DNA of 64,000 bases, taken from contig NZ_WKFH01000003.1 in assembly GCF_014884385.1 (NCBI RefSeq), positions 1,286,001 to 1,350,000 of the forward strand. Direction: 5' to 3'. The position numbers and the translations under genes are program-made. This DNA comes from Phycobacter azelaicus. Lineage in GTDB: Bacteria; Pseudomonadota; Alphaproteobacteria; Rhodobacterales; Rhodobacteraceae. Below, piece by piece: positions 8,690-17,353 of this stretch. Under the pieces are notes generated by a model. It was not told the origin of the DNA, did not search any database, and worked only from the letters and a program-made list of their open reading frames with translations. Position 1 is the first letter of the stretch. Each line of letters opens with the position of its first letter.

Positions 8690-9237
8690 CCCTCTACCGG
8701 ATCGGTGGATGCAGGTGACAGATCCGCCGTGGTCAAGAGCCGCGCTGTGATCTGATCGGCGAGGATCTGCATCAGTCTCTCGTGCGCGTCGCGTTCACCG
8801 GCCAGGGTTTCCACGGTCGACCCCGTTGCGGAATATCCGGTGAAGGCGTCTTCGCTGCCGCTGGCAACAATCACGCCGTCCGAGAGGCGGGTCAGCACAA
8901 AACCTGCAGTGCCCACAATGGAATAGCGGGTGGTCGCATTGTCGGCGGTGATCGCCTGCCCCTCGCTTCGGGTGCTGAGGGTCAGATCAAGCCGGTAATC
9001 GCCGCCCACGGCGCCGCCGTCGCCGCGTCCCAGGTTCTCCTCAAGGCTACGCACCAGGTGATAGGCATCCACATCACTGTCGGCACGTATTTCTTCGGGG
9101 GATTGCACACGTACTTTTCCGAATAGGCCAGCCCCCGTGCCCCCCGGTGCATGAACCGGAGTGAAACCGCAGGCCGACAGTCCAAGGACCACGGCCAGCG
9201 GCAAAAGGAGTATATGCCTCAGATTAGGCAACAACAT
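8686..9237 (-). CDS. lptE: LPS assembly lipoprotein LptE
   Basis: The 183-residue protein has a lipoprotein signal peptide ending in the lipobox LSAC-G at about residues 20-24. The mature region contains repeated small beta strands ([23 protein letters not shown]) typical of LptE. LptE plugs the LptD beta-barrel and helps deliver lipopolysaccharide to the outer surface. The ATG at 9237 lies within the end of leuS, an overlap of 14 bp, so translation is coupled. Sequence conservation of LptE is low; the call rests on lipobox, size and the leuS-lptE-holA order. Confidence 0.85.
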   Translation of the reverse strand: MLLPNLRHILLLPLAVVLGLSACGFTPVHAPGGTGAGLFGKVRVQSPEEIRADSDVDAYHLVRSLEENLGRGDGGAVGGDYRLDLTLSTRSEGQAITADNATTRYSIVGTAGFVLTRLSDGVIVASGSEDAFTGYSATGSTVETLAGERDAHERLMQILADQITARLLTTADLSPASTDPVEG

Positions 9238-11776
9238 TGACGATACGGCCCGGCACCACGATCACCTTTTTGGGGGCGCCGCCATCCAGCGCCTTTTGCA
9301 CAGCTTCGTGCGCCAGCGCGAGTTTTTCAACCTCGTCCTTGGGCAGATCCTTGGCCACGGTGATTTCACCGCGCCGCTTGCCGTTGATCTGGATCGGCAG
9401 GGTCACGCTGTCTTCGACCAGCATCGATTCGTCGGCAACAGGCCAGGGTGCGATAGCCACCAAACCTTCGCCGCCCTGTGCTTCCCAGATGGCTTCTGCT
9501 AGGTGTGGGGTCATCGGCGACATCAGCTGCGCCAGGGTGCGGATCGCCTGTTTCTGCGCGGCGGCGCCCGCCTTGGATTTCGCCAGCGTGTTGGTGAAGG
9601 CGTAAAGCTTGGCAATCGCGGCGTTGAAGCCGAAGGATTCCACGCCCAGCGTCACGTCACGGATCGCCTTGTGCATCTCGCGCAGAAGATCCTCATCGCC
9701 CGAACCGGTCTGGCCTGCGTCCATCTCGGCGATCTTCACCGAAAGGTTCCAGACCCGGTTCAGGTGCTTGAAGGCGGCTTCGGCCCCGGCGGCGGTCCAT
9801 TCCACGTCCCGCTCCGGCGGGCTGTCGGACAGCACGAACCAGCGCGCGGTATCGGCGCCGAAGGACGAGATGATGCTGAGCGGATCCACCACGTTGTTCT
9901 TGGATTTCGACATCTTGGCCGAGGGAATCACCTCAACCTCGGCGCCGGTTTCCTTGAGGAAGGCCTTGTCGCCCTGCAGCTCTACTTGTTCGGGGTAGTG
10001 ATAAACCGGGCGGCCATTGTCGCCCATGGTCTGGTAGATCGCATGGGTCACCATCCCTTGGGTGAAGAGCGCATCGAAGGGCTCTTTCGACTTTTCGGGC
10101 AGGTGGCCGCAGATGTGCATCGCGCGGGCAAAGAAGCGCGAGTACAAGAGGTGCAGAATCGCGTGTTCGATGCCGCCGATGTATTGATCGACGTTCATCC
10201 AGTATTCTGCTTCTTCCATCACCGTGGGCGTTTCGGCGCGCGGGGCGGTGAAGCGGGCGAAGTACCAGGACGAATCGACGAAGGTATCCATCGTGTCGGT
10301 TTCGCGTTGGGCGGGCTTGCCACACTTGGGGCAGGCACAATCGCGCCAGGTCGGGTGGCGGTCCAGCGGATTGCCGGGCTTGTCGAAACTTACATCATCC
10401 GGCAGGCGGACGGGCAGGTTTTCCTTTTTCTCGGGCACTACGCCGCAGCTGTCGCAATGGACGACCGGAATCGGGCAGCCCCAGTAGCGCTGACGGGAAA
10501 GTCCCCAGTCACGCAGGCGGAACTTGGTGACGCCCTGGCCCCAGCCTTCGGCCTCGGCCTTGTCGATGGTGATGTTGATCGCCTCTTCGCCGGTGGCCTC
10601 GTCGAGACCTGCGAAATGGTTGATCCATTTCACCTTTTCGGTCTTTGGCGGCACGAAGGCATCGTTCTCGACCGGCTTGGGATCGTCCAGCGCGACAAAG
10701 GTATCGGTGACCGGCAGATCGTATTTGCGGCAGAAATCAAGGTCGCGCTGGTCGTGCGCAGGGCAGGCAAAGATCGCGCCGGTGCCATAGTCCATCAGGA
10801 TAAAGTTCGCGATCCAGACCGGCAGCTCCCAGTTTGGGTCCAGCGGGTGTTTTACACGGATGCCGGTGTCGCGGCCGAGTTTCGGAGCGGTCTCGATGGC
10901 TTCGGCTGTGGTGCCGCCCTTGCGGCATTCGGCCAGAAATTCGGCCATCTCGGGGCTTTCTGCCTCAAGCTGCTTAGCAATCGGGTGATCGGGCGAGATA
11001 CCCACAAAGGATGCGCCCATCAGCGTGTCGGGGCGGGTGGTGTAGACCTCGATCGCTTTGCCGCCATCGGTGCGCTCGAACGAGAACTGCAGACCGCGGG
11101 ATTTGCCGATCCAGTTTTCCTGCATCAGCCGCACCTTGGCGGGCCAGTTCTCCAATCCGTCCAGCGCCTCTAGCAGTTCCTCGGAGTAGTCGGAGATCTT
11201 GAAAAACCACTGGGTTAGCTCGCGCCGCTCCACCAGCGCGCCGGAACGCCAGCCACGCCCGTTTTCGACCTGTTCGTTGGCCAGAACGGTCATGTCGACC
11301 GGGTCCCAGTTGACCACGGCGTTCTTGCGGTAGACGAGACCTTTTTCAAGGAAATCAAGGAACAGGGACTGCTGCTGGCCATAGTATTCGGGATCGCAGG
11401 TGGCGAATTCGCGGGACCAGTCGATCGACAGGCCCAGCGGTTTCATCTGGCCGCGCATGTCGGCGATGTTGTTATAGGTCCAGTCCTTGGGGTGGCCGCC
11501 GATGGCCATTGCGGCGTTTTCCGCGGGCATCCCGAAAGCGTCCCAGCCCATCGGGTGCAGCACGTTGTGGCCGGTGGACATCTTGTAGCGCGCCACCACG
11601 TCGCCCATGGTGTAGTTGCGCACATGCCCCATGTGGATGCGGCCCGATGGGTAGGGGAACATCTCCAGGACATAGTACTTTGGCTTGTCTGCCGTCCGTT
11701 TGGCCTGGAAAATCCCGGCTTTATCCCAGGCTTCCTGCCATTTTGCTTCGATCTCGGAGGCAGAGTAACGCGACAT
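9224..11776 (-). CDS. leuS: Leucyl-tRNA synthetase
   Basis: This 850-residue class I aminoacyl-tRNA synthetase has HMGH (the HIGH motif) near residues 48-51 and KMSKS near residue 620. The connective editing domain contains [12 protein letters not shown], and an anticodon-binding C-terminal region ends in the LeuRS-specific domain. It charges tRNA-Leu with leucine and hydrolyses misacylated products. The ATG at 11776 has AAAGGA about 9 bases upstream. A strong hairpin with a short T run lies just 25 bp before the start and may belong to the leader. Confidence 0.97.
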   Translation of the reverse strand: MSRYSASEIEAKWQEAWDKAGIFQAKRTADKPKYYVLEMFPYPSGRIHMGHVRNYTMGDVVARYKMSTGHNVLHPMGWDAFGMPAENAAMAIGGHPKDWTYNNIADMRGQMKPLGLSIDWSREFATCDPEYYGQQQSLFLDFLEKGLVYRKNAVVNWDPVDMTVLANEQVENGRGWRSGALVERRELTQWFFKISDYSEELLEALDGLENWPAKVRLMQENWIGKSRGLQFSFERTDGGKAIEVYTTRPDTLMGASFVGISPDHPIAKQLEAESPEMAEFLAECRKGGTTAEAIETAPKLGRDTGIRVKHPLDPNWELPVWIANFILMDYGTGAIFACPAHDQRDLDFCRKYDLPVTDTFVALDDPKPVENDAFVPPKTEKVKWINHFAGLDEATGEEAINITIDKAEAEGWGQGVTKFRLRDWGLSRQRYWGCPIPVVHCDSCGVVPEKKENLPVRLPDDVSFDKPGNPLDRHPTWRDCACPKCGKPAQRETDTMDTFVDSSWYFARFTAPRAETPTVMEEAEYWMNVDQYIGGIEHAILHLLYSRFFARAMHICGHLPEKSKEPFDALFTQGMVTHAIYQTMGDNGRPVYHYPEQVELQGDKAFLKETGAEVEVIPSAKMSKSKNNVVDPLSIISSFGADTARWFVLSDSPPERDVEWTAAGAEAAFKHLNRVWNLSVKIAEMDAGQTGSGDEDLLREMHKAIRDVTLGVESFGFNAAIAKLYAFTNTLAKSKAGAAAQKQAIRTLAQLMSPMTPHLAEAIWEAQGGEGLVAIAPWPVADESMLVEDSVTLPIQINGKRRGEITVAKDLPKDEVEKLALAHEAVQKALDGGAPKKVIVVPGRIVNVVA

Positions 11777-11797
11777 GGATGCGGTCCTTTGAGAGTG

Positions 11798-11823
11798 AAA
11801 ACGCCGGGCGATGGGGCCCGGCG
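11798..11823 (-). terminator. Hairpin with T run in the leuS upstream region
   Basis: The perfect 8-bp stem CGCCGGGC / GCCCGGCG (11802-11809 with 11816-11823) has a 6-nt loop and is followed on the minus strand by TTTTCAC. It lies 45 bp after the DUF3576-like stop and only about 25 bp before the leuS ATG. It may terminate the upstream gene or attenuate leuS. Confidence 0.6.
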
Positions 11824-11868
11824 CTGGTGATAATGATGTTTTTCGCGGCTTTCCAGAGGGTAGAGACC

Positions 11869-12354
11869 TTAGAAGTTTTTGTCCGCAATGCGCAGCTGCC
11901 GTGCGCGCGACAGAATCGCATCTTCGACCGCCCGCGTGGTGGAGGCGCTCACCGGTCCGCCCTTGGAGTGGAGTGATACATTCAGCGAACGCGCATCCAG
12001 CGCGGGATCCTTGATATGGACCGTCGCGCGATAAGCCCGTCCACCGCCGGGCGGGGTGCCATATCCGGTAACGATCACACCGGTGAAGGGGTCGACGCTT
12101 TGAACGGGCAGAAAGCTCAATACATCCATGCTGGCATTCCAGAGGTAGCGGTTGACCTGCACTTTCTGGTCCGGTTTGCCGCCAAAGACATCCCAGATCG
12201 AAGAGCTACTGCTTTGAGCCGCGTCCACATCGTTATTGAATTCTTGTGGTACACTGGTGTTGGCCGGGCGGTTGTTGCCGCGCCCGCCGCAGGCGGCGAC
12301 GCCCAGGCAGAGTGCGCCAATGAGTGTTACCTTGGAAATAGTCTGCAGTTTCAT
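11869..12354 (-). CDS. DUF3576-like lipoprotein
   Basis: The 161-residue protein has a signal peptide and lipobox (GVAAC-G near residue 22), then a low-complexity Asn/Ser linker and a compact domain ([34 protein letters not shown], and a basic C terminus with SRARQLRIA). This fits the DUF3576 family found upstream of leuS in many alphaproteobacteria; its function is unknown. It is probably anchored to an envelope membrane. The ATG at 12354 follows a GGGAGCGG ribosome site. Confidence 0.82.
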   Translation of the reverse strand: MKLQTISKVTLIGALCLGVAACGGRGNNRPANTSVPQEFNNDVDAAQSSSSSIWDVFGGKPDQKVQVNRYLWNASMDVLSFLPVQSVDPFTGVIVTGYGTPPGGGRAYRATVHIKDPALDARSLNVSLHSKGGPVSASTTRAVEDAILSRARQLRIADKNF

Positions 12355-12848
12355 AGCCGCTCCCGGAGCCTTTGACCTGAGGCAGTCCTATCGCATGCGC
12401 TACAAGCGGGGCAAGCGCTTTAGCGCGGTGTCCTACAAGCACGATTCACAGGCTGAACAGAATTCCGATCCTGGCATGTATAACGTCAGTCCAGCGGACA
12501 GCTTCGAGGGAGCGCATTTTCAAAACGGTTTGGGCGAAGGTGGAAAACGTCAGGGTCGAAACGAATCCGAGAGCGGTGACACAGGCGGACATGATCCCGG
12601 TAGAGGTATATATGTACATGTACGGGGCTTCGAAGGCGATCCTGCTGCAGTCCAATCACCGCTGCTGACTGGGCGTTCAAACCACATGGTAAACAGAACT
12701 GTGGCAAAACTGCACCATCATGGGGGGCAATGATCTGCGGTCAATGGGCACCTCTTGCCAAACCGGGGGCTAAAAAGCGAAACCCCTTGTCATACCCACG
12801 CCGGATTCCCCGGTTTGGGCATGTGAATTGAAAACCGAGGGAAAAACT
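12355..12848. other. Gene-free interval between the DUF3576-like lipoprotein and the porin
   Basis: This 494-bp divergent interval holds no convincing gene; the short frames here lack a ribosome site and family features. It must carry the promoters of both neighbours. For the lipoprotein, TTGCCC (minus strand, near 12411) and GATAGG (near 12390) are a weak promoter guess. Close to the porin, AAACCGGGG at 12760 and CCCCGGTTT at 12808 form a 9-bp inverted repeat around a 39-nt loop, placing a possible large hairpin in the porin leader. Part of the interval (12610-12632) is AT-rich (TATATATGTACATGTAC). Confidence 0.5.
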
Positions 12849-13832
12849 ATGAAAAAGGTTCTCTTCGCAACCACCGCGCTGATCGCGACCGCGGGCATGG
12901 CTGCTGCAGACGTCAAATTCGGCGGTTACGGCCGTTTTGGTCTGGACTACAACTCCGCTAACGAGCGCGTCGTCGGCCGCTCCAAAACCAACATCACCAG
13001 CCGTCTGCGTCTGCAGGTGGACATGTCCACCGAAACCGACGCGGGTGTTGGCTTCAACGCTCGTTTCCGCGCACAGGCTGAAAGCCGTGACGGCACCGCC
13101 GGCACCGCAGTATTCAACGGCGCTCGTTTTGGTGTGACCTACAACGGTATCACCGTGAACGTTGGCAACATCATCGGTGCTGTTGAAAACGCACCCGGCC
13201 TGTATGCATCCGGCACCCGTTCCGCCGGCACCGGCATCGACGGCATGGGCTTCCACCAGATAGCGATCAAAACCAACGGCGGCACCACCTTTAACTGGGA
13301 TGCTTACTCCTCCGCTGGCACTGGCGTGAACGGCATCGAAGCTCTGTACTCCGCTGGCGGCTTCACCGGTCACCTGTCCTACTCGCAGCGTAACGGCGGC
13401 ACCGTTGCCGGTACCGCAGGCGGCGAAGACCGCACCGGCGCAATGGTCACCTACTCCTTCGGCGACTACTATGTCACCGCAGCGATGCAGTCCTCCTCCG
13501 TTGCAGCCAACGACATCACCTTTGCTGCCATCGGCGGTAACTTCGGTGCATTCGGCGCGAAACTGGCATACGGTTCGACCGACCAGGTTGACTCGTTCAC
13601 TCTGGAAGGCAACATGGACATCGGCGCAGCGTCCAACATCCTGGTTTGGGTGAACTCCGCTGACGCACCTGGTTCCGTGTCCACCGTTAAAGGTGACGGC
13701 GGCGTTGACGGCACCTCCTTCGGCATCAACTACCAGTACGACCTGGGTGGCGGCGCAACCATCGTTGCCGGTTACGTTGACGAAGCCGACGACGACAACC
13801 AGTTCCAGGCTGGTGTGTACTTCAGCTTCTAA
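12849..13832 (+). CDS. Rhodobacter-type outer-membrane porin
   Basis: The 327-residue precursor has a 20-21 residue signal peptide ending AGMAAA and a mature chain starting with DVKFGGYGRFGLDY, the first beta strand. Many alternating hydrophobic strands follow, and the chain ends with a C-terminal Phe (QAGVYFSF), the BAM recognition signature. Trimers of such proteins let small solutes cross the outer membrane. Codon use is strongly biased to a few codons, as expected for an abundant protein. GAGGGA lies 7 bases before the ATG at 12849, and an intrinsic terminator follows. Confidence 0.93.
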   Translation: MKKVLFATTALIATAGMAAADVKFGGYGRFGLDYNSANERVVGRSKTNITSRLRLQVDMSTETDAGVGFNARFRAQAESRDGTAGTAVFNGARFGVTYNGITVNVGNIIGAVENAPGLYASGTRSAGTGIDGMGFHQIAIKTNGGTTFNWDAYSSAGTGVNGIEALYSAGGFTGHLSYSQRNGGTVAGTAGGEDRTGAMVTYSFGDYYVTAAMQSSSVAANDITFAAIGGNFGAFGAKLAYGSTDQVDSFTLEGNMDIGAASNILVWVNSADAPGSVSTVKGDGGVDGTSFGINYQYDLGGGATIVAGYVDEADDDNQFQAGVYFSF

Positions 13833-13859
13833 GCTGAACCACGCTTAGCGTGAAATTGG

Positions 13860-13891
13860 GGGCGGGCCTGCTTGCAGGCTCGCCCTTTTCT
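13860..13891 (+). terminator. Porin terminator
   Basis: GGGCG-G-GCCTGC pairs with GCAGGC-T-CGCCC around a short loop, followed by TTTTCTTTT. It begins about 27 bp after the porin stop. Confidence 0.88.
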
Positions 13892-13971
13892 TTTGCCTCT
13901 TAACATTTTGCCCCAAACAGTGTTTCTCTGCGCCGAGATCCAACCGCATTTTCATTGCTCGGAGGCCACCC

Positions 13972-14631
13972 ATGTCCCTGGAAGAGATCAAGACCCGCAT
14001 CGCAAAGGCCGAACAGGCCGCAGGCCGCGCGTCGGGATCGGTGCATCTGATCGCCGTGTCCAAGGTCCAGCCTAACGAGCGGGTAGAAGCCGTGCTGGAG
14101 CAGGGCCACCGCTGTTTCGGGGAAAACCGTGTGCAGGAGGCCGCAGGCAAGTGGCCCGATTTTGCAACGCGATTCGACGGGATTGATCTGCATTTGATCG
14201 GCCCTTTGCAGACCAACAAGGCCCGTCAGGCGATGGAGCTGTTCGACAGCATCCACTCGGTCGACCGCCTCAAACTGGCCAAGACCCTTGCACGCCTCGC
14301 GCAGGAGATCGGCCATTGCCCGGATCTCTTCATTCAGGTCAACACCGGCGAGGAAGAGCAGAAGGCGGGCGTGCTGCCTGCCGATGCAGATTCCTTCATC
14401 GCGGAGTGTCGCGCGCTGGATCTGCCCATCAAGGGGTTGATGTGCATCCCCCCGGTGGACGAAGAGCCGGCGCTGCATTTCGCGCTATTGGCCAAGATCG
14501 CCAAACGCAACGAGCTGACCGGCCTCTCGATGGGGATGAGCGGCGATTTTGAGAGCGCCATCGCGCTTGGCGCAACCCACGTGAGGGTCGGCTCGGCCAT
14601 CTTTGGCGAGCGGGTCAAACCGGCGGAATGA
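13972..14631 (+). CDS. YggS/PLPHP family pyridoxal phosphate-binding protein
   Basis: The 219-residue protein matches the single-domain alanine-racemase-like fold of YggS/PROSC. The PLP lysine sits in LIAVSKVQP near residue 29, followed by GENRVQEAAGKWP, and HLIGPLQTNKAR is the second conserved block. The C-terminal LSMGMSGDFESAIALGATHVRVGSAIFG binds the cofactor phosphate. These proteins have no strong enzymatic activity and are thought to buffer PLP and affect amino-acid pools. GGAGG lies a few bases before the ATG. The 3' end overlaps the convergent L,D-transpeptidase by 17 bp. Confidence 0.93.
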   Translation: MSLEEIKTRIAKAEQAAGRASGSVHLIAVSKVQPNERVEAVLEQGHRCFGENRVQEAAGKWPDFATRFDGIDLHLIGPLQTNKARQAMELFDSIHSVDRLKLAKTLARLAQEIGHCPDLFIQVNTGEEEQKAGVLPADADSFIAECRALDLPIKGLMCIPPVDEEPALHFALLAKIAKRNELTGLSMGMSGDFESAIALGATHVRVGSAIFGERVKPAE

Positions 14632-15133
14632 TAACCCGGCAGCCGTGCCGAAGGCGTGGCGCAATCCAGTGCAGGTCGCTGCGACTGAAGGCGATGCAGC
14701 CTTCGGTCGGGTAGCCCGGCCTACGCCATTGATGCAGGAAGATCGCCGAGCCGCGCCCCTTGACCGCACCCGGCCAGTTCCAGTCGGTGATCAGCACCAG
14801 ATCATAAAGCGGATCGGCGCGGCGCAGGCGCTCGTGACTGTAGCTATGCGGCGTGCGGACCATCAGGTTGTAGTCAGGATCTTTCACATCGTCTGACCAC
14901 AGATCATTTGGCCCGATGGGAACCGCCCAATTCGCAGGTCTTGCGATGCGATCGGGCCGATAAAGCATCCCGACAATGCCATGTATGCCTGTCGGCGTCG
15001 CGCCATCGCCTTCGCGCTTGTTTGCAGTCAGCCCGCCTTTTCCGATTGAACAGGGCAGGGTGCGCCCCATGAAGCGGACACCGCGCGGCGTCAGGACCAA
15101 GTCAGAGGCAGAGGCGGCACGCGTCATCATCAT
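14615..15133 (-). CDS. L,D-transpeptidase family (YkuD) protein
   Basis: The 172-residue protein carries the YkuD catalytic signature: His in IFLHQWRRPGYPTEGCIAF and the nucleophilic Cys in the TEGC part. GATPTGIHGI near residues 44-53 is typical of the YafK/ErfK-like group. These enzymes form or cut peptide links in peptidoglycan, or attach proteins to it. I see no signal peptide, so it may act in the cytoplasm or use an unrecognised route. The start is one of three consecutive ATG codons overlapping the ribA stop, implying coupling with ribA. Confidence 0.85.
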   Translation of the reverse strand: MMMTRAASASDLVLTPRGVRFMGRTLPCSIGKGGLTANKREGDGATPTGIHGIVGMLYRPDRIARPANWAVPIGPNDLWSDDVKDPDYNLMVRTPHSYSHERLRRADPLYDLVLITDWNWPGAVKGRGSAIFLHQWRRPGYPTEGCIAFSRSDLHWIAPRLRHGCRVIIPPV

Positions 15134-16218
15134 AGCATGTGCCCCGATTTGGCAGCCTTGGTTGCAAGGTAGGCGCGGTTGTGGGCGTTTTCGCCGACCT
15201 TCAATGCAACGCGCTCAGTGACGGCAACTCCGGCTTTCTCCATCATCGCGATCTTGCCGGGATTGTTGGTCATCAGGCGGACGGCATTGAAACCCATTTC
15301 TTTTAGGATCGCCGCGCCGAGGCGGAAATCGCGCTCATCATCCTCGAACCCAAGACGGTGGTTGGCCTCGACCGTGTCGAACCCCTGATCCTGCAGGCTG
15401 TAGGCGCGCATCTTGTTGGCAAGGCCGATGCCGCGCCCTTCCTGGTTGAGGTACAAGAGAACGCCCGCGCCTTCTTCGCCCATCTGCGCCAGCGCGCCGC
15501 GCAATTGCGGGCCGCAATCGCATTTTAGCGATCCGAGGACGTCTCCGGTGAAACAGGCCGAATGCAGCCGCGCCAGTACCGGCTTGCTGCGGTCGGGGCG
15601 GCCGATTTCAACGGCGTAATGTTCTTCGCCGCCGTCTTCGGGCCGGAAGATGTGCAGGCGCCCAGCCTCAGCGGCATCCATGGGCAGGCGGGCTGCTGCG
15701 ACCGGGTGGAGCGGAGAGCTTTGGCTCAGGAGCGGTTCGGCGGCGGCCTCGGCAATGCGCGTCAGCCCATAATCGCCAACGTAGGGCGCACTCGAGTCGA
15801 TAGGCACCACAAGCGCAGCGGGCAGCAGGCGCGCCGATTTCACCAGCGCGATGGAAAGGCGGTGCAGGTCTGCAGGCCCGTCGCGCAGGCTGATAAGCGG
15901 GCCTTTCATCGGAGTGTTCAGGTCATCCGCGGGGTCGGCGAGCGCCTGTATCCAGCCCATGGTGGCGTCCGCCGGAACTTCGATCCGAGCAAGATCGCCA
16001 TCATAGGCGCGTGCTTTGAGCGTTTCGGCGCGCCGTGCGGTCAGCGCCAGTGATACCGGACCAAGAGCGCGCAGGTCCGCCAAGCGCTCGGCCGTAAGGC
16101 TTTCGGCTGCAAGCGCCAGTGTTGTCGTGCCGCCCCCCTCTAGCACCACGGGCAGCCCCATGCGAAGATCAACCCGCGCGCGGGCCAGCAGTTCGAGTGT
16201 GGTGGGCAGCAGGCTCAT
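15130..16218 (-). CDS. ribA: GTP cyclohydrolase II with degenerate RibB-like N-terminal domain
   Basis: The C-terminal part (about residues 165-362) is a full GTP cyclohydrolase II, which opens GTP in the first step of riboflavin synthesis. It has the zinc ligands C-F-T-G-D...KCDCG, the YLNQEGRGIGL motif and VEANHRLGF. The first ~165 residues resemble RibB (3,4-dihydroxy-2-butanone-4-phosphate synthase) in layout, for example the DLNTPMKGPLISLRDG segment. However, the acidic metal-binding cluster near the RibB N terminus is replaced by a Gly/Thr stretch (LEGGGTTTLALAAE), so that half is probably inactive. A TATAAT box sits at 16242-16247 on the minus strand. Confidence 0.88.
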   Translation of the reverse strand: MSLLPTTLELLARARVDLRMGLPVVLEGGGTTTLALAAESLTAERLADLRALGPVSLALTARRAETLKARAYDGDLARIEVPADATMGWIQALADPADDLNTPMKGPLISLRDGPADLHRLSIALVKSARLLPAALVVPIDSSAPYVGDYGLTRIAEAAAEPLLSQSSPLHPVAAARLPMDAAEAGRLHIFRPEDGGEEHYAVEIGRPDRSKPVLARLHSACFTGDVLGSLKCDCGPQLRGALAQMGEEGAGVLLYLNQEGRGIGLANKMRAYSLQDQGFDTVEANHRLGFEDDERDFRLGAAILKEMGFNAVRLMTNNPGKIAMMEKAGVAVTERVALKVGENAHNRAYLATKAAKSGHML

Positions 16219-16241
16219 GCAACCATCCGGATGTTCGTGAC

Positions 16242-16247
16242 ATTATA
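16242..16247 (-). promoter_or_regulatory. Putative -10 box of ribA
   Basis: Perfect TATAAT on the minus strand, 24 bp before the ribA ATG. No good -35 match is seen at the usual spacing (TTTGGG lies 16 bp upstream), so the promoter may be activator-dependent or have a very short leader. Confidence 0.4.
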
Positions 16248-16389
16248 ACGCTCCCTACCTAGGCCCAAATGCAACGGAAGTGAAACAAATCCTGCGTCAT
16301 GGACACGAGGGCGTGAAACTTTTGAAGCATATCTTGTGGTTGTGCGATGCTGACCGCATCTGTTTGCCAACGCAAAGGAGGACAGTGCC

Positions 16390-17076
16390 GTGGCGCAATT
16401 GAAAAAGATACTGCTGGTGGACGACGACGACGATCTGCGCGAGGCGCTGAGCGAGCAGCTGATCATGACCGAAGATTTCGACGTCTTTGAAGCCGAGAAC
16501 GGGCAGGCCGCTATGGAACGCGCCAAAGAGGCGTTGTACGATCTTGTTATCCTCGATGTAGGACTGCCTGACACAGACGGCCGGGAATTGTGCCGCCTGA
16601 TGCGTAAGCAGGGCGTCAAGGCACCGATCCTGATGCTGACCGGTCACGACAGCGATGCGGACACCATTTTGGGTCTTGATGCGGGTGCCAACGACTATGT
16701 GACAAAACCCTTCAAGTTTCCGGTTCTGCTGGCCCGCATTCGTGCCCAATTGCGCACTCACGAACAGTCCGAGGACGCGGTGTTCGGCCTTGGCCCCTAT
16801 ATCTTCAAGCCAGCGATGAAACTCCTTGAAACCGAGGACAACCGCAAGATCCGCTTGACCGAGAAGGAAACCAACATCCTGAAGTTCCTCTATCGCTCCA
16901 ACGATGGGGTCGTGGCGCGTGATGTGCTGCTGCACGAGGTCTGGGGCTATAATGCGGGCGTCACCACCCATACGCTTGAAACCCATATCTACCGCCTGCG
17001 CCAAAAGATCGAGCCGGATCCTTCGAACGCCCGGATTCTGGTGACGGAATCGGGTGGGTATCGGCTGGCGACCTGA
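16390..17076 (+). CDS. OmpR/PhoB-family response regulator
   Basis: The 228-residue protein has a receiver domain (residues ~6-120) with the acidic DDDDD cluster, a phospho-accepting Asp in LVILDVGLPDTDG near residue 55, a Thr in LMLTGHD and the invariant Lys in VTKPFKF near 106. A winged-helix DNA-binding domain (residues ~130-228) contains LTEKETNILKFLY and VTTHTLETHIYRLRQKIE. It should bind DNA after phosphorylation. The start is GTG at 16390, set by a strong AAAGGAGG site about 9 bases upstream. No histidine kinase is adjacent, so it is an orphan here. It is divergent from ribA. Confidence 0.92.
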   Translation: MAQLKKILLVDDDDDLREALSEQLIMTEDFDVFEAENGQAAMERAKEALYDLVILDVGLPDTDGRELCRLMRKQGVKAPILMLTGHDSDADTILGLDAGANDYVTKPFKFPVLLARIRAQLRTHEQSEDAVFGLGPYIFKPAMKLLETEDNRKIRLTEKETNILKFLYRSNDGVVARDVLLHEVWGYNAGVTTHTLETHIYRLRQKIEPDPSNARILVTESGGYRLAT

Positions 17077-17111
17077 GGGCGAAAGGAAGTCATCCTCACG
17101 CAGGGGAAGGC

Positions 17112-17246
17112 CGTTGACGCAGATCAAAGAGAGATCTAGCAGTCACCTTTATCCTGCAATGGATCTTCACCAAATCCCACGCATATCCGGGTTACGATAT
17201 GCACCTCCCTGTTGGACTGGACCGGGCCTGGCGCCCGGTCTTTTTT
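17112..17246 (+). ncRNA. Candidate small RNA ending in the 17220 terminator
   Basis: Between the response regulator and exonuclease III genes, TTGACG at 17114 is followed 17 bp later by TAGCAG (weak -10). About 85-100 bp downstream is a strong intrinsic terminator. The putative transcript contains no good reading frame but does contain the CACCTCCCT stretch, an anti-Shine-Dalgarno-like motif resembling the CCUCC loops of several alphaproteobacterial small RNAs. The same terminator could simply end the response-regulator mRNA. Confidence 0.25.
17220..17246 (+). terminator. Strong intrinsic terminator
   Basis: GACCGGGC / GCCCGGTC perfect stem with a 5-nt loop followed by TTTTTT. It lies 143 bp past the response-regulator stop and 107 bp before the exonuclease III start. 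Confidence 0.9.
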
Positions 17247-17353
17247 GGCCTATGGCCCGTCGTTCTATGGCGGGTCAGCGAATTCGCCTCTGGTATCCTG
17301 CGCAGCCTGAGGGCAAGAATGGCGCCGACCCGCCGCTATGAAAGAGATGCGTA

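Noticed and set aside
9503-11173. A 556-codon open frame on the plus strand opposite leuS.
   Set aside because: It is the antisense of a highly conserved gene in GC-rich DNA, has no ribosome site and reads as His/Arg/Gly-rich noise.
11777-11868. A T-box or leader-peptide attenuator for leuS.
   Set aside because: No T-box motif, specifier loop or Leu-rich leader peptide could be found; only a single hairpin is seen.
12446-12655. A 69-codon frame in the porin upstream gap.
   Set aside because: No ribosome site or conserved features, and it lies in a region expected to hold promoters.
12741-13373. A 210-codon frame opposite the porin.
   Set aside because: The strong codon bias of the porin leaves the antisense frame open; no start signal or motif is present.
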